64,000 bases of DNA from Bacillota bacterium. GTDB taxonomy: Bacteria > Bacillota > UBA4882 > UBA8346. The stretch spans positions 496,001-560,000 of the forward strand of contig JAEYGI010000040.1 of NCBI GenBank assembly GCA_023402395.1, in the 5' to 3' direction. Below, piece after piece: positions 52,330 through 61,531 of this stretch. The notes beneath the pieces were generated by a model. It was not told where the DNA came from. It saw only the letters and a list, made by a program, of their open reading frames with translations, and searched no databases. The stretch's first letter is position 1; each line of letters begins with the position of its first letter. A program made the position numbers and the translations under genes.

Positions 52330-53808
52330 ATGGAGAGGTATGATATCTTTGAAGATATCGCCGAACGTACCGATGGAGACATTTATATCGGAGTCGTGGG
52401 TCCGGTACGTACAGGGAAGTCAACATTTATCAAGCGGTTTATGGAATTGATGGTGATCCCCAATATCAACAATTATTATGACCAGCAACGCGCTCAGGAC
52501 GAACTGCCGCAAAGCGGTAACGGCCGCACCATAATGACGACCGAGCCGAAGTTTGTGCCGAGCGAGGCGGTGGAAGTAGCGGTTGGGGATAATCTGCGAT
52601 TCCGGGTCAGAATGGTTGACTGCGTGGGGTATGCCGTGGAAGGGGCTTTGGGATATGAAAACGACAATGGCCCTAGAATGGTGATCACGCCATGGCAGGA
52701 GACGCCGGTCAGCTTTATTGATGCCGCCGAAATGGGCACCAGAAAAGTGATCGCCGATCATTCGACCATCGGATTGGTGATCACCACTGACGGAAGCATC
52801 ACTGAGATTCCTCGGGCGGCCTATCTTCCGGCTGAAGAACGGGTGATTAACGAGTTGAAAGCACTGAACAAACCGTTCGTCCTAATTTTGAATTCGTTAC
52901 ATCCCGAGAGCAATGAGACGTTTGCGTTAACAGCCGAATTGCAACAAAAACATCAAGTGCCGGTCATCCCGCTAAACTGCCAGCAGATGTCCCCCCAACA
53001 GATTGAAACAGTGCTTCACGAAATTCTTTATATGTTTCCACTGCGAGAGATCCGGATCGATTTTCCAAAATGGGTGGAAGAGCTGGATTCCAGTCACTGG
53101 TTGCGCAACCGGTTCGAGAGCACGGTTTTGACCGGTGTAGCCAGCGTTGATCGGATGAAGGATATTGATCGGGTGGTCGGGTTATTAAAAGAAACTGACG
53201 ATGTAAAAGATGTGTTCATGCAACGGATCGACCTCGGCGAGGGAGCGGTCCAGATCGAGCTTACCACGGAACGGGAACTCTTTTATAAAGTGCTTGAGGA
53301 AATGTCCGGATTCGTAGTGAGCGGCGATCACCACCTGATGCGGATGATGCGGGAGTTGTCCGTGGCGAAGCGTGAATATGATAAAATGTCCGAAGCGTTG
53401 AATCAAGTAAGGCAAGGCGGTTATGGCGTCGTGAACCCATCCCTAGATGAATTGACCTTGGCGGAACCGGAGCTGATCCGGCACGGGAACCGGTTTGGGG
53501 TCAAATTGAAGGCGAGCGCTCCGTCGATTCATATGATCCGGGCCGAAATAATGACCGAAGTTACTCCCATCGTCGGAACCGAAAAACAGGGCGAGGAGTT
53601 CGTCCACTATTTGACGGGTGAGTTTGAAAAAGATCCATCCCGGATCTGGCAAACCGATTTCTTCGGAAAAACAATGTATGATCTGGTCAAAGAGGGTATT
53701 CAATCGAAACTGGCGCGAATGCCCGAGAACGCCCAGGAGAAATTGCAGGAGACATTGACCAAAATCATCAACGAAGGTAGCGGCGGTCTCATCTGCATTA
53801 TTCTATAA
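52330..53808 (+). CDS. spoIVA: Stage IV sporulation protein A (spore-coat ATPase)
   Basis: A 492-residue SpoIVA with the characteristic N-terminus ERYDIFEDIAERTDGDIYIGVVGPVRTGKSTFI; the Walker A is G24-T32. The C-terminal end IINEGSGGLICIIL matches the family. The protein polymerises on the forespore surface as the base of the spore coat and is confined to endospore formers, so it is the best lineage marker in the window. GGGGAG precedes the ATG. Its promoter should be mother-cell sigma-E dependent; a matching site was not clear in the 200 bases upstream. Confidence 0.97.
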   Translation: MERYDIFEDIAERTDGDIYIGVVGPVRTGKSTFIKRFMELMVIPNINNYYDQQRAQDELPQSGNGRTIMTTEPKFVPSEAVEVAVGDNLRFRVRMVDCVGYAVEGALGYENDNGPRMVITPWQETPVSFIDAAEMGTRKVIADHSTIGLVITTDGSITEIPRAAYLPAEERVINELKALNKPFVLILNSLHPESNETFALTAELQQKHQVPVIPLNCQQMSPQQIETVLHEILYMFPLREIRIDFPKWVEELDSSHWLRNRFESTVLTGVASVDRMKDIDRVVGLLKETDDVKDVFMQRIDLGEGAVQIELTTERELFYKVLEEMSGFVVSGDHHLMRMMRELSVAKREYDKMSEALNQVRQGGYGVVNPSLDELTLAEPELIRHGNRFGVKLKASAPSIHMIRAEIMTEVTPIVGTEKQGEEFVHYLTGEFEKDPSRIWQTDFFGKTMYDLVKEGIQSKLARMPENAQEKLQETLTKIINEGSGGLICIIL

Positions 53809-53833
53809 AATGGTCCATAGAGACCATTTTTTT
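53807..53833 (+). terminator. Terminator after spoIVA
   Basis: AAAATGGTC (53807-53815) pairs with GACCATTTT (53822-53830), followed by TTT. It overlaps the stop codon. Confidence 0.82.
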
Positions 53834-54230
53834 ATTGTGAAAAAGCGTCCGTTCGGCTGCCGCCCCCCTCGCCCACCAGGTAAAACGGCCTTCTTGGCTG
53901 CCCCTCCAAGCTTTATGTGACTACCCCTGACCTATTCGGGGTAGTCACGCTGCGTTTTATGACTAAAGTTTTTTCCTAATTCGCCGAAAATAATTACGGG
54001 TTTGGAATGCTTATCAACAAAAAAGGCGGTTTCAAAACGTTTCTAGCAGCATGAATCTTCAAAACCTAGGCGACGGTTGAAAAAAGTTATATTTTTTTGT
54101 TTTAAAAGCAGGAGATAAGGGAAAAATCTAGAATAAAGGTTCTTAGTAGTTTATACCAGTTACGACCTGCTATTCGAATTAATTAAGTGCCACATTCTTA
54201 CCACATTTTTCGGAAGGAGGTGAACTATTC
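53834..54230. other. Intergenic region between spoIVA and the HU gene
   Basis: It holds a perfect 11-bp inverted repeat, GTGACTACCCC (53917-53927) and GGGGTAGTCAC (53938-53948), with a 10-base loop and no T-run after it. The second half is AT-rich. AAAAGCAGGAGATAA (about 54105-54119) resembles the end of the palindromic element at 26721 but the similarity stops there. No gene supported. Confidence 0.45.
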
Positions 54231-54509
54231 ATGACCAAAACCGAACTCATTGACAAAGTTGCCGAGAAGAGTGGTTTGACGAAGAAAGATTCGGGCAAGG
54301 CAATTGATGCTGTGATTGGCGCGATGACCCAAGCATTGGCCAAAGGTGAAAAGGTTCAATTGGTTGGCTTCGGTAGCTTCGAAGTCCGCAAGAGAGAGGC
54401 TCGCAAGGGCCGCAACCCTCAAACCGGAGCGGAGATCAAAATTGCTGCCAGAAAAGTGCCTGTGTTCAAAGCGGGTAAAGCTTTGAAGGATGCTGTGGGT
54501 AAGAAGTAA
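54231..54509 (+). CDS. hup: HU-family DNA-binding protein
   Basis: A 92-residue histone-like protein: [29 protein letters not shown], then the [28 protein letters not shown]-binding arm and the [10 protein letters not shown] end. Homodimers bend and compact DNA. GGAGGTGAAC is an excellent ribosome site. Its location next to spoIVA is the common order in spore formers. A terminator follows. Confidence 0.96.
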   Translation: MTKTELIDKVAEKSGLTKKDSGKAIDAVIGAMTQALAKGEKVQLVGFGSFEVRKREARKGRNPQTGAEIKIAARKVPVFKAGKALKDAVGKK

Positions 54510-54522
54510 TAAAGTAACAAAG

Positions 54523-54549
54523 GATGGACCTGCGCGGTCCATCTTTTTT
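54523..54549 (+). terminator. Terminator after the HU gene
   Basis: GATGGACC (54523-54530) pairs perfectly with GGTCCATC (54536-54543) over TGCGC, followed by TTTTTT. Confidence 0.85.
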
Positions 54550-54610
54550 ATCCCTCCTGTTCTTATCCTTCCTGTTCCAGAATAAATTATGGCAGGAAGG
54601 TGGGATTGAG

Positions 54611-55363
54611 GTGCGGATTATCTATCTCCGTAAAGCGTTGCTCGGGTTCTTGCTGATCGCCTTGGTTTATTGTTTGGGGTTTCTGTCCGGGAAGCTGACC
54701 ACCGACAGCTGGCCGACCATGGGCTTGCTCGCCAGGGAGATGCCCATTTTCTATGTGAAAAAAAGCGCGCCCGAGGCCTGCCTCACCTTTGATATCAGTT
54801 GGGGCGAGAAGACGCTGCCCTTGGTACTCCGTGTTCTTAAAGAACAACAAGTCCCCGCCACCTTTTTTCTTTCCGGCCCATGGGCGGTTCGTCACCGGGA
54901 ACTGGTGCAGTCAATCACTCAGGATGGTCATGAGGTGGCCAGCCACGGCGACCGCCACGTGAATCTCAGCCAATATCCCAAAGATGTGGTCCAGAATAAC
55001 ATTTCCAAATCCCATCAGGATTTACTGAGCGTAGCGCCACGGGTGGCGCCGTATTTCCGGCCGCCCAACGGCGATTATGACGACGTGGTGATTGACACCG
55101 CCAGGGAATTGGGGTTTGAGACCGTGATCTGGGCGGTAGATTCGTTGGATTGGAAGAATCCTGGCCCCCAATATATGATTGACCGGGTTTTATCGCGAAC
55201 CTTTTCGGGAGCCATTATTCTTTGTCATGCCAGCGATTCGAGCCGTGAGATACATCTGGCCCTGCCGGCCATGATCCGCGGCTTGCGGGCCAAAGGGTAC
55301 AAATTGGTGTTGCTATCGCAACTGGCTCAGAATGGGGAACTGATGCGGCGGGATCCGCGTTAA
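54611..55363 (+). CDS. pdaB: Sporulation polysaccharide deacetylase, PdaB-like
   Basis: A 250-residue CE4-family protein with an N-terminal membrane anchor (LRKALLGFLLIALVYCLGFLSG). The catalytic region begins LTFDISWGEKTLPLVLRVLKEQQVPATFFLSGPW; the TFDISWGE variant of the usual TFDDG motif is the PdaB form. SHGDRHVNL supplies the H-x3-H-like metal pair, RPPNGDYDD, IWAVDSLDWKNPG and LCHASDSS follow. PdaB is needed for a stable spore cortex. A longer frame back to 54524 would pass through the HU terminator, so GTG 54611, after GGAAGG, is chosen. Confidence 0.88.
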   Translation: MRIIYLRKALLGFLLIALVYCLGFLSGKLTTDSWPTMGLLAREMPIFYVKKSAPEACLTFDISWGEKTLPLVLRVLKEQQVPATFFLSGPWAVRHRELVQSITQDGHEVASHGDRHVNLSQYPKDVVQNNISKSHQDLLSVAPRVAPYFRPPNGDYDDVVIDTARELGFETVIWAVDSLDWKNPGPQYMIDRVLSRTFSGAIILCHASDSSREIHLALPAMIRGLRAKGYKLVLLSQLAQNGELMRRDPR

Positions 55364-55409
55364 AATCAGTGCAAACCTTTGAAAAACATTGATGACTTGT
55401 TTCCCGGAG

Positions 55410-55445
55410 AGAATGGCGTAGGAAAAACGGCCATTCTTTTATTTT
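55410..55445 (+). terminator. Terminator after pdaB
   Basis: AGAATGGC (55410-55417) pairs with GCCATTCT (55430-55437), followed by TTTTATTTT. Confidence 0.75.
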
Positions 55446-55543
55446 GTCTGTATCGATTCAGAAGAGGAATTGCGGTATAAAGAAATTGCAGGGTATACAA
55501 TCAGGATTACTTGCGTATCGGCCAGGCCGCCCTCTCCGGTTAC

Positions 55544-55753
55544 GAGACGGCCCGGCCTGGTTGGCAACTGACTTATCCACATTGCCAATAATCTTTTCCA
55601 CATTGTCAGATGGCAATTATTGATTGCGATCCACCAATTGGAAATTGGGAGATGCCAATCCTTCAAAACCAACTAACAATCGACACGGGCGAGTTGCCAA
55701 CGGGCCATTGGCAAGATGCATCCGAGGATTGACATCCACTATTTGGAAATTGG
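55544..55753 (-). repeat. Third 21-bp-period array, inverted and collinear with the 28.8-29.0 kb array
   Basis: Read on the minus strand in 21-base steps from 55753, the units run CCAATTTCCAAATAG..., TCAATCCTCGG..., CCAATGGCC..., GCCCGTGTCGATTG..., then GTTTTGAAGG..., CCAATTTCCAATTGG..., GCAATCAATAATTG..., ACAATGTGGAAAA..., GCAATGTGGATAAG..., CCAACCAGG.... The same order appears at 28823-29011 on the plus strand; the fourth unit shares 18 of 20 bases with its partner at 28886, and the sixth (55648-55628) is almost identical to 28928. A 77-codon frame on the minus strand (55672-55439) is a by-product of the 3n period. Confidence 0.8.
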
Positions 55754-55996
55754 CGGCTTACTCTTTTATAGTGGCGGGATTATCATCCTTTTGTTAAGAT
55801 AATTATTGGTTTGGGGTTTTTGAATTGTGATTGGCGAATGATCCGGTTTATCGATTTTTTCGGGGCCGCTTGCCCAACCGGTTAAATTTTATAGCGCCGG
55901 GATCATAAAACCTCTAAAAACATAGGGCTTACTCCGGCTGGGAATGCTTGGGACGGAGGATTCCTTGATTTACCGCTTAACTTTTTGCTTCGCTGT

Positions 55997-56024
55997 TTGC
56001 GGCTTCGCCGCAGTATGTTATAAT
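55997..56024 (+). promoter_or_regulatory. Candidate promoter of lepB
   Basis: TATAAT (56019-56024) preceded by an extended TGT, and TTGCGG (55997-56002) 16 bases upstream. The spacer contains a small TGCGGC/GCCGCA palindrome. The lepB ATG is 65 bases downstream. Confidence 0.55.
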
Positions 56025-56089
56025 TGACGTGCCTGAAATTTTTCCCGCGGGATTTCGTTAATCTGGTATTACTATCCGAGGTGAAAACG

Positions 56090-56659
56090 ATGCCCAAACA
56101 ATCCAAGCACGGAACCGCCAAAAAGACGGAGGCATATTCGCCCAAGCGATTCATGAAGGATGTCGTGGAAGTGGTCGTGCCGGCGGTCATTTTATTTCTG
56201 ATCATTCACACCTTTTTTCTGGAATCACGGTTTGTCCCTTCCCCGTCAATGGTTCCCACGATCGAGGTCCAGGACCGTTTTCTGTTGAATAAAACGGCCT
56301 ATTGGTTCAAACAGCCGCAGCGGTTTGAGATCATCATTTTTAAGCCGCCGGCGGAAGCGGGGTCGCGGGATGATTTTGTCAAAAGGGTCATCGGCCTTCC
56401 CGGGGAAACCATCCGGGTCCATCGCGGCGTGGTGTATATTAATGGCGAGCCGCTAAGGGAGCCGTTCATTTCGCCTGATCGTGCCCCGATCCAGGAATTC
56501 GGCCCCTATATCATCCCTGACGGACATCTGTTCATGATGGGCGATAACCGCAATAACAGCCAGGACAGCCGCTATTGGGGGCCGTTGCCGCTTGAGAATG
56601 TGAAGGGCCAGGCCTGGTGGCGCTTTTGGCCGTTAAATCGGATGGGAGTAATTAAATAA
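56090..56659 (+). CDS. lepB: Signal peptidase I
   Basis: A 189-residue type I signal peptidase, with one N-terminal membrane helix (VVEVVVPAVILFLIIHTFFLE). The catalytic Ser lies in VPSPSMVPTI and the general-base Lys in DDFVKRVIGLPGE; the GDNRNNSQDSRYWGPLP box is intact. ATG 56090 with CGAGGTGA upstream is used; the longer frame back to 56024 starts at the promoter. The single-helix form is typical of Gram-positives. The ABC-F gene starts nine bases after it. Confidence 0.94.
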   Translation: MPKQSKHGTAKKTEAYSPKRFMKDVVEVVVPAVILFLIIHTFFLESRFVPSPSMVPTIEVQDRFLLNKTAYWFKQPQRFEIIIFKPPAEAGSRDDFVKRVIGLPGETIRVHRGVVYINGEPLREPFISPDRAPIQEFGPYIIPDGHLFMMGDNRNNSQDSRYWGPLPLENVKGQAWWRFWPLNRMGVIK

Positions 56660-56668
56660 GGGAATATC

Positions 56669-58582
56669 ATGTCATTATTGCAGATTAGAGAGCTTGACAA
56701 ATTTTACGGCGCGGATCCGATTCTGCGTGAGGTCCAGCTGGAGATTCAAGCGGGCGAAAAGTGGGGGCTGGTCGGTAAAAACGGGTGCGGGAAGACCACC
56801 CTGATGCGGATTATCACCAGGGAAGAGGATTACGACCGGGGCTCGGTTCATTGGGCTCATAACGCCCGGATCAGCTATTTACGTCAGGAAGCGGATTTCG
56901 ATCCCAATCGATCGATTTATGAAGAATTGCGTGGCCTGTTCGGCGCGCTGGACGAACTGCAGGCGAAGATCACCGCAGTGCAAGAGCGGATGTCGGATCC
57001 GGATCTGGCCGAGGCAACCCTGGCGCAACTGGTCGACGAACATCACGCGCTCCTGGAAGAGTTTGAACGGGAAGGCGGGTACCAGACCGAAGGGCGCATT
57101 CAGGGCGTTCTTAGAGGGTTGGAGATTCCGGAGGAACGCTGGGGGGATAGCGCGGCCGGTTTCAGCGGGGGCGAACGGACCCGGCTGGCGTTGGCCCGGA
57201 TTTTGCTGGCTTCCAGCGATATCTTGTTATTGGACGAGCCGACCAATTATTTGGACATCCGGGCCATTGAATGGCTGGAGGAGTTTTTGATCGGATTTAA
57301 AGGAGCGGTGCTCCTGATCTCCCACGATCGGTTCTTTCTGGACCGGGTGGTTCAAAACATCTTTGAAATCGAGTTTCATAAAGTCCAGCGTTATCGCGGC
57401 AACTATACCGAATACCGCCGCCAGAAGGAGGCGCGGTACCAATCCCAATTAAAAGCCTATGAACTCCAGCAAAAGGAGATCGCCAAGCAGGAGCGATGGA
57501 TCCGGGAATCCCGGGCCACCGAAAAAAGCAAGCGGAGAGCCCACAGCCTGGAGAAACGCCTCGCTCAAGTGGAGCGGATTGCGAAACCCCTTCAGGACCA
57601 GCGGGCCATCAAGGTCCAGTTCCAGCAAGGCGAGTCCAGCGGCAACACGGTATTGGAAGTGGAGGCGCTCTCGAAGCGCTTTGGTTCGAAGCTTCTGTTG
57701 GATCAGACCGGATTTCGGCTGTTCGCCGGAGAGAAAGTCGGGCTGATCGGCCCAAATGGCGCCGGCAAGACCACTTTGCTGAAGTTGATCCTAGGATACG
57801 AATCCCCGGATCAGGGACGGATCCGGCTGGGATATGAGGTACATCCCGGATATTTCTCCCAGTTTACCGAGGAGGAGGCGTTAACCGGAACGCCCTTCAG
57901 TCAGGTGATGGATGCGGCGGATTTGGACAATACTGAAGCCCGGACCATTTTGGCGCGATTTTTGTTCCAGGGCGAGGAGGTCTTCAAGTCCGTCTCCGAT
58001 CTCAGCGGCGGAGAGCGGCGGCGGTTGGGTTTGATCAAACTGATGCTTTCCAAGGCCAACTTTTTGATTCTCGATGAACCCACCAACCATCTCGATCTGG
58101 AGTCCATCGAGGTCATGGAAGGGGCGCTGTCCGATTATAGCGGGACCGTGCTGGTGGTATCCCATGACCGGTATTTTTTGAATCAAGTGGTGGACCGGTT
58201 TTTGGCGATCGACCGCGGGCGGCTGGAATCGTTTGAGTCTTATGACGATTATTTGAAACACCAGTCAGAGCCGGACGGGTCTTCCTCGGAACCGGCCAAG
58301 CCGAAGTCCGAAGCCCAGTCGCGCCGGGAACAGACCAAGGAGTTGCAACGGGAACTCAAGCGCAGGCAGAAGACGCTGGAACAGTTGGAGGCCTCCATCG
58401 ATTCGATCGAAGCCAAAAAACAACGCCTGACCCTGCTTTTGTGTGAACCGGAGATTGCCGGAGACTATCAAAAAAGTCTGGAACTTAGTGACGAATTGGC
58501 TGGGTGTGAAGCGGAACTGACTGAGCTATACGCCAATTGGGAACAGCTCCAGCAGGATCTGGAACGCTTGAATGCCACTTGA
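56669..58582 (+). CDS. ABC-F family ATPase
   Basis: A 637-residue soluble protein with two ABC domains: GKNGCGKTTLM, FSGGERTRLALARILL and LLLDEPTNYLD in the first, and GPNGAGKTTLLK, LSGGERRRLGLIKLMLSK and LILDEPTNHLD in the second. A charged linker (about residues 240-310) joins them. A C-terminal coiled coil of about 100 residues (EQTKELQRELKRRQKTLEQLEASIDSIE) follows, as in YdiF/Uup-like proteins. ABC-F proteins act on ribosomes or DNA structures, not in transport; resistance-type ABC-F usually have shorter tails. The exact role is not clear. Confidence 0.9.
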   Translation: MSLLQIRELDKFYGADPILREVQLEIQAGEKWGLVGKNGCGKTTLMRIITREEDYDRGSVHWAHNARISYLRQEADFDPNRSIYEELRGLFGALDELQAKITAVQERMSDPDLAEATLAQLVDEHHALLEEFEREGGYQTEGRIQGVLRGLEIPEERWGDSAAGFSGGERTRLALARILLASSDILLLDEPTNYLDIRAIEWLEEFLIGFKGAVLLISHDRFFLDRVVQNIFEIEFHKVQRYRGNYTEYRRQKEARYQSQLKAYELQQKEIAKQERWIRESRATEKSKRRAHSLEKRLAQVERIAKPLQDQRAIKVQFQQGESSGNTVLEVEALSKRFGSKLLLDQTGFRLFAGEKVGLIGPNGAGKTTLLKLILGYESPDQGRIRLGYEVHPGYFSQFTEEEALTGTPFSQVMDAADLDNTEARTILARFLFQGEEVFKSVSDLSGGERRRLGLIKLMLSKANFLILDEPTNHLDLESIEVMEGALSDYSGTVLVVSHDRYFLNQVVDRFLAIDRGRLESFESYDDYLKHQSEPDGSSSEPAKPKSEAQSRREQTKELQRELKRRQKTLEQLEASIDSIEAKKQRLTLLLCEPEIAGDYQKSLELSDELAGCEAELTELYANWEQLQQDLERLNAT

Positions 58583-58972
58583 TTCACGGATAATGGTGTT
58601 ATCCCCATATTTTACTGAAAGGATCTCCAGGGGATTCACCGAATAAATCTTCTGTTTGAGAGTTGTAGCTATTCAATCGGCGAAATTCAGGGGTCACGAG
58701 CCAGAACGGGATACCGGAATCTTCATGGAGCATTTTGATTTTATTCCGGCTTCTGGATGCGGGTTCCCTGTATTCTTGACCAATTGGTAGTCACCAACAG
58801 TTTCGTTTCCGAAGTCATGTGATAAAGTCCAATGATCGACTGTAGCCTTGCGGAACCCGTTGAGAAACGACTTTATCACTTGCTTCGCTGAGCTTTTGTG
58901 TACAACCCGGCCATCGGCCGAGGTTTACCACAACGCTTTTGGACAGCAAGGATTAATTAGGAGGTGGTAGCC
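58583..58972. other. Intergenic region upstream of lon
   Basis: Its main content is the palindromic element at 58819-58879. No CIRCE-type GCACTC palindrome or other recognisable heat-shock operator is visible before lon, and no clear -35/-10 pair. Confidence 0.4.
58819..58879 (-). repeat. Palindromic dispersed element, copy 2 (inverted)
   Basis: GTGATAAAGTC (58819-58829) and GACTTTATCAC (58869-58879) are perfect terminal inverted repeats. Reverse-complemented, the element matches copy 1 at 26721-26796: the GTGATAAAGTCGTTTCTC end and the AAGGCTACAGTCGATCATTG core agree, with a variable 9-13 base segment between them. No coding sequence inside; size and structure fit a REP or MITE-like unit. 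Confidence 0.8.
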
Positions 58973-61333
58973 GTGTTAAATACAGGGGAACAAGAGACCT
59001 TCTCGTTTCGGGAGGTGCTGCCCTTGCTTCCGTTGCGGGGCATGATCGTTTTTCCCTACATGGTGATTCCGCTCGATGTTGGCAGGGATAAATCAATCAG
59101 CGCCTTGGAAGAGGCAATGGTCCATGACCGGTTGATTGTGTTGGCCGCCCAACGCCAGGCGAAGATGAACGAACCGAATCCCGATGATATTTATACCGTG
59201 GGCACGATTGCCGAAGTCAAGCAATTGCTCAAGCTCCCGGACGGAACGATCCGGGTCCTGGTGGAAGGGATTCGCCGGGTTCGGATTCTTCAGTATTTAC
59301 AGACGGATCCCCATTATCGGGTTCAGTTGGCCGAGGTCTCCGAGGTTGAGGATAAGAACGTCGAAATCGAAGCGTTGATCCGGTCCACTCTTTACCAGTT
59401 CGAGCAGTTGATCAAGCTTAGCAAAAAGATTCCGCCAGAGGTGCTGACCTCGGTCTCCGGCATTGAGGATCCGGGCCGTCTCGCCGATATCATCTCCTCC
59501 CATCTGAATCTGAAAGTGGAGGAGAAACAAGAGATCCTGGAAGCCGTCTCCTTTAAGGCCAGGCTGGAGACGCTCTGCGCCTTTCTGGTCAAGGAGATCG
59601 ACATCCTGGAGATGGAGCGGAAGATTCATCTCCGGGTCCGCAAGCAGATGGAGAAGACCCAAAAAGAGTATTACCTGCGCGAGCAGATGAAAGCGATTCA
59701 AAAGGAGCTGGGCGACGGCGACGAGCGCGCCGCCGAGGTGGAAGAGCTCCGGACCCGTCTGGCGGAGCTGACTGTGCCGCCGGAAGTCGAAGAAAAAGCG
59801 TTGAAAGAGATCGACCGGCTGTCCAAGATGCCGCCGTTGGCCGCTGAGGCGGTGGTGGTCCGGAATTATATTGATTGGCTGTTGTCATTGCCGTGGAATA
59901 TCGAGACCGAGGACAGTCTGGACGTCAAAGCGGCGGAAGCGGTGCTGAACGAGGATCATTACGGCTTGGAAAAAGTCAAGGAGCGGATTCTTGAGTATCT
60001 CGCGGTCTGCCAGTTGACCAAGCAGTTGAAAGGGCCGATCCTGTGCCTGGTCGGACCGCCCGGCGTGGGTAAGACGTCGCTGGCCAAATCGGTGGCGCGC
60101 GCCTTAAATCGGAAGTTTGTCCGGTTTTCCCTGGGCGGGGTACGGGACGAGGCGGAAATTCGCGGCCATCGCCGCACTTATGTCGGGGCCATGCCCGGCA
60201 AGATCATTCAAATCATGAAGCAGGCCGGAACCAAAAATCCGGTGATCCTGCTCGACGAGATCGATAAAATGAGTTCCGATTTCCGGGGCGATCCGGCCTC
60301 CGCGCTGCTGGAGGTGCTGGACCCCGAACAAAATTGCCTGTTTGGCGATCATTACCTGGAGGTGCCTTTCGATCTCTCCAAGGTGCTGTTCATCACGACC
60401 GCCAATACGTACCACGGGATTCCCCGGCCGTTGCTCGACCGGATGGAAGTGATCCATCTTTCCGGGTATACGGAAGAGGAGAAACTAGAGATCGCCCGGC
60501 GCCATCTCATTCCAAAGCAGATTAAGGAGCATGGCCTGGATGAAGGCAAGATTGTTTTCAATGAAAAGTTCATCCAGCAGATGATCGCTATGTACACCAG
60601 GGAGTCCGGCGTCCGGAGCCTCGAACGTCAAGTGGCTACTGTCTGCCGGAAGTCGGCGCTGGAGATCGTCCAATCGAACCGGAAGGCAGTGCGTTTGAAC
60701 AAACTTTATCTCCAGAAGTTTTTGGGCGCGCCCAAATACCGCCACAATCTGGCGGAAGAAGTCGATCAGACCGGACTCGCCACCGGGCTCGCCTGGACCG
60801 AAGTGGGCGGCGATATTCTGTTGATCGAGGTTTCACTGGTAAAAGGGAAAGGACAACTGATCCTCACCGGCAAGCTCGGCGAGGTGATGCGGGAGTCGGC
60901 TCACGCCGCGTTCAGCTATATCCGTTCCCGGGCGCAAGAGTTGGGCATCGAAGAGGGCTTCCATGAGAAGTACGATCTCCACATCCATGTGCCCGAAGGC
61001 GCGATCCCCAAAGACGGCCCCTCGGCCGGAATCACCATCGCCACCGCGCTGGTATCGGCGCTGACCAACCGGCCGGTCCGGAAGGACGTGGCAATGACCG
61101 GCGAAATCACGCTGCGAGGCAGGGTTCTGCCCATCGGCGGATTGAAAGAGAAGCTTCTGGCGGCCCACCGCGGCGGGATCAAGAAGATCTTGATTCCGAA
61201 GGAGAACGAGAAGGATCTGGAAGAGATCCCCGCCAATATCCTGAAGAAAGTAACAGTGGTCACGGTGGAGTCCATGGACGAAGTCTGGCGGGAAGCCTTA
61301 ATCTCCAAAATGCAAGTGGCATCCGTCAGTTAA
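58973..61333 (+). CDS. lon: ATP-dependent protease Lon
   Basis: A 786-residue LonA. The N-terminal substrate domain starts [23 protein letters not shown]. Walker [12 protein letters not shown] is at about 361-371, Walker B LLDEIDK follows, and the protease dyad is Ser about 684 in [10 protein letters not shown] and a Lys about 43 residues later. AGGAGG (58959-58964) overlaps GTG 58964, so GTG 58973, eight bases after it, is the start. It degrades damaged and regulatory proteins. A terminator follows. Confidence 0.96.
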   Translation: MLNTGEQETFSFREVLPLLPLRGMIVFPYMVIPLDVGRDKSISALEEAMVHDRLIVLAAQRQAKMNEPNPDDIYTVGTIAEVKQLLKLPDGTIRVLVEGIRRVRILQYLQTDPHYRVQLAEVSEVEDKNVEIEALIRSTLYQFEQLIKLSKKIPPEVLTSVSGIEDPGRLADIISSHLNLKVEEKQEILEAVSFKARLETLCAFLVKEIDILEMERKIHLRVRKQMEKTQKEYYLREQMKAIQKELGDGDERAAEVEELRTRLAELTVPPEVEEKALKEIDRLSKMPPLAAEAVVVRNYIDWLLSLPWNIETEDSLDVKAAEAVLNEDHYGLEKVKERILEYLAVCQLTKQLKGPILCLVGPPGVGKTSLAKSVARALNRKFVRFSLGGVRDEAEIRGHRRTYVGAMPGKIIQIMKQAGTKNPVILLDEIDKMSSDFRGDPASALLEVLDPEQNCLFGDHYLEVPFDLSKVLFITTANTYHGIPRPLLDRMEVIHLSGYTEEEKLEIARRHLIPKQIKEHGLDEGKIVFNEKFIQQMIAMYTRESGVRSLERQVATVCRKSALEIVQSNRKAVRLNKLYLQKFLGAPKYRHNLAEEVDQTGLATGLAWTEVGGDILLIEVSLVKGKGQLILTGKLGEVMRESAHAAFSYIRSRAQELGIEEGFHEKYDLHIHVPEGAIPKDGPSAGITIATALVSALTNRPVRKDVAMTGEITLRGRVLPIGGLKEKLLAAHRGGIKKILIPKENEKDLEEIPANILKKVTVVTVESMDEVWREALISKMQVASVS

Positions 61334-61348
61334 TTGCCGCATTTTGAA

Positions 61349-61387
61349 AAAAGTTGTCCCGGAGTGGATTCGGGGCAACTTTTTTTG
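61349..61387 (+). terminator. Terminator after lon
   Basis: AAAAGTTGTCCCG (61349-61361) pairs with CGGGGCAACTTTT (61371-61383, one G-U), followed by a T-run. Confidence 0.85.
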
Positions 61388-61531
61388 TTTTAAAATCTTT
61401 ACCGATTTCTATTTTCCAGGGAGGAACTGGCAGCTGGAAGACGAACTAATAACAATTCACAGACTAAGTATGTCCGGAAACCATACGGACCAGTTTAAGA
61501 AAGTTTAGCTTCATTCGGGAGGTGTTCGCGG

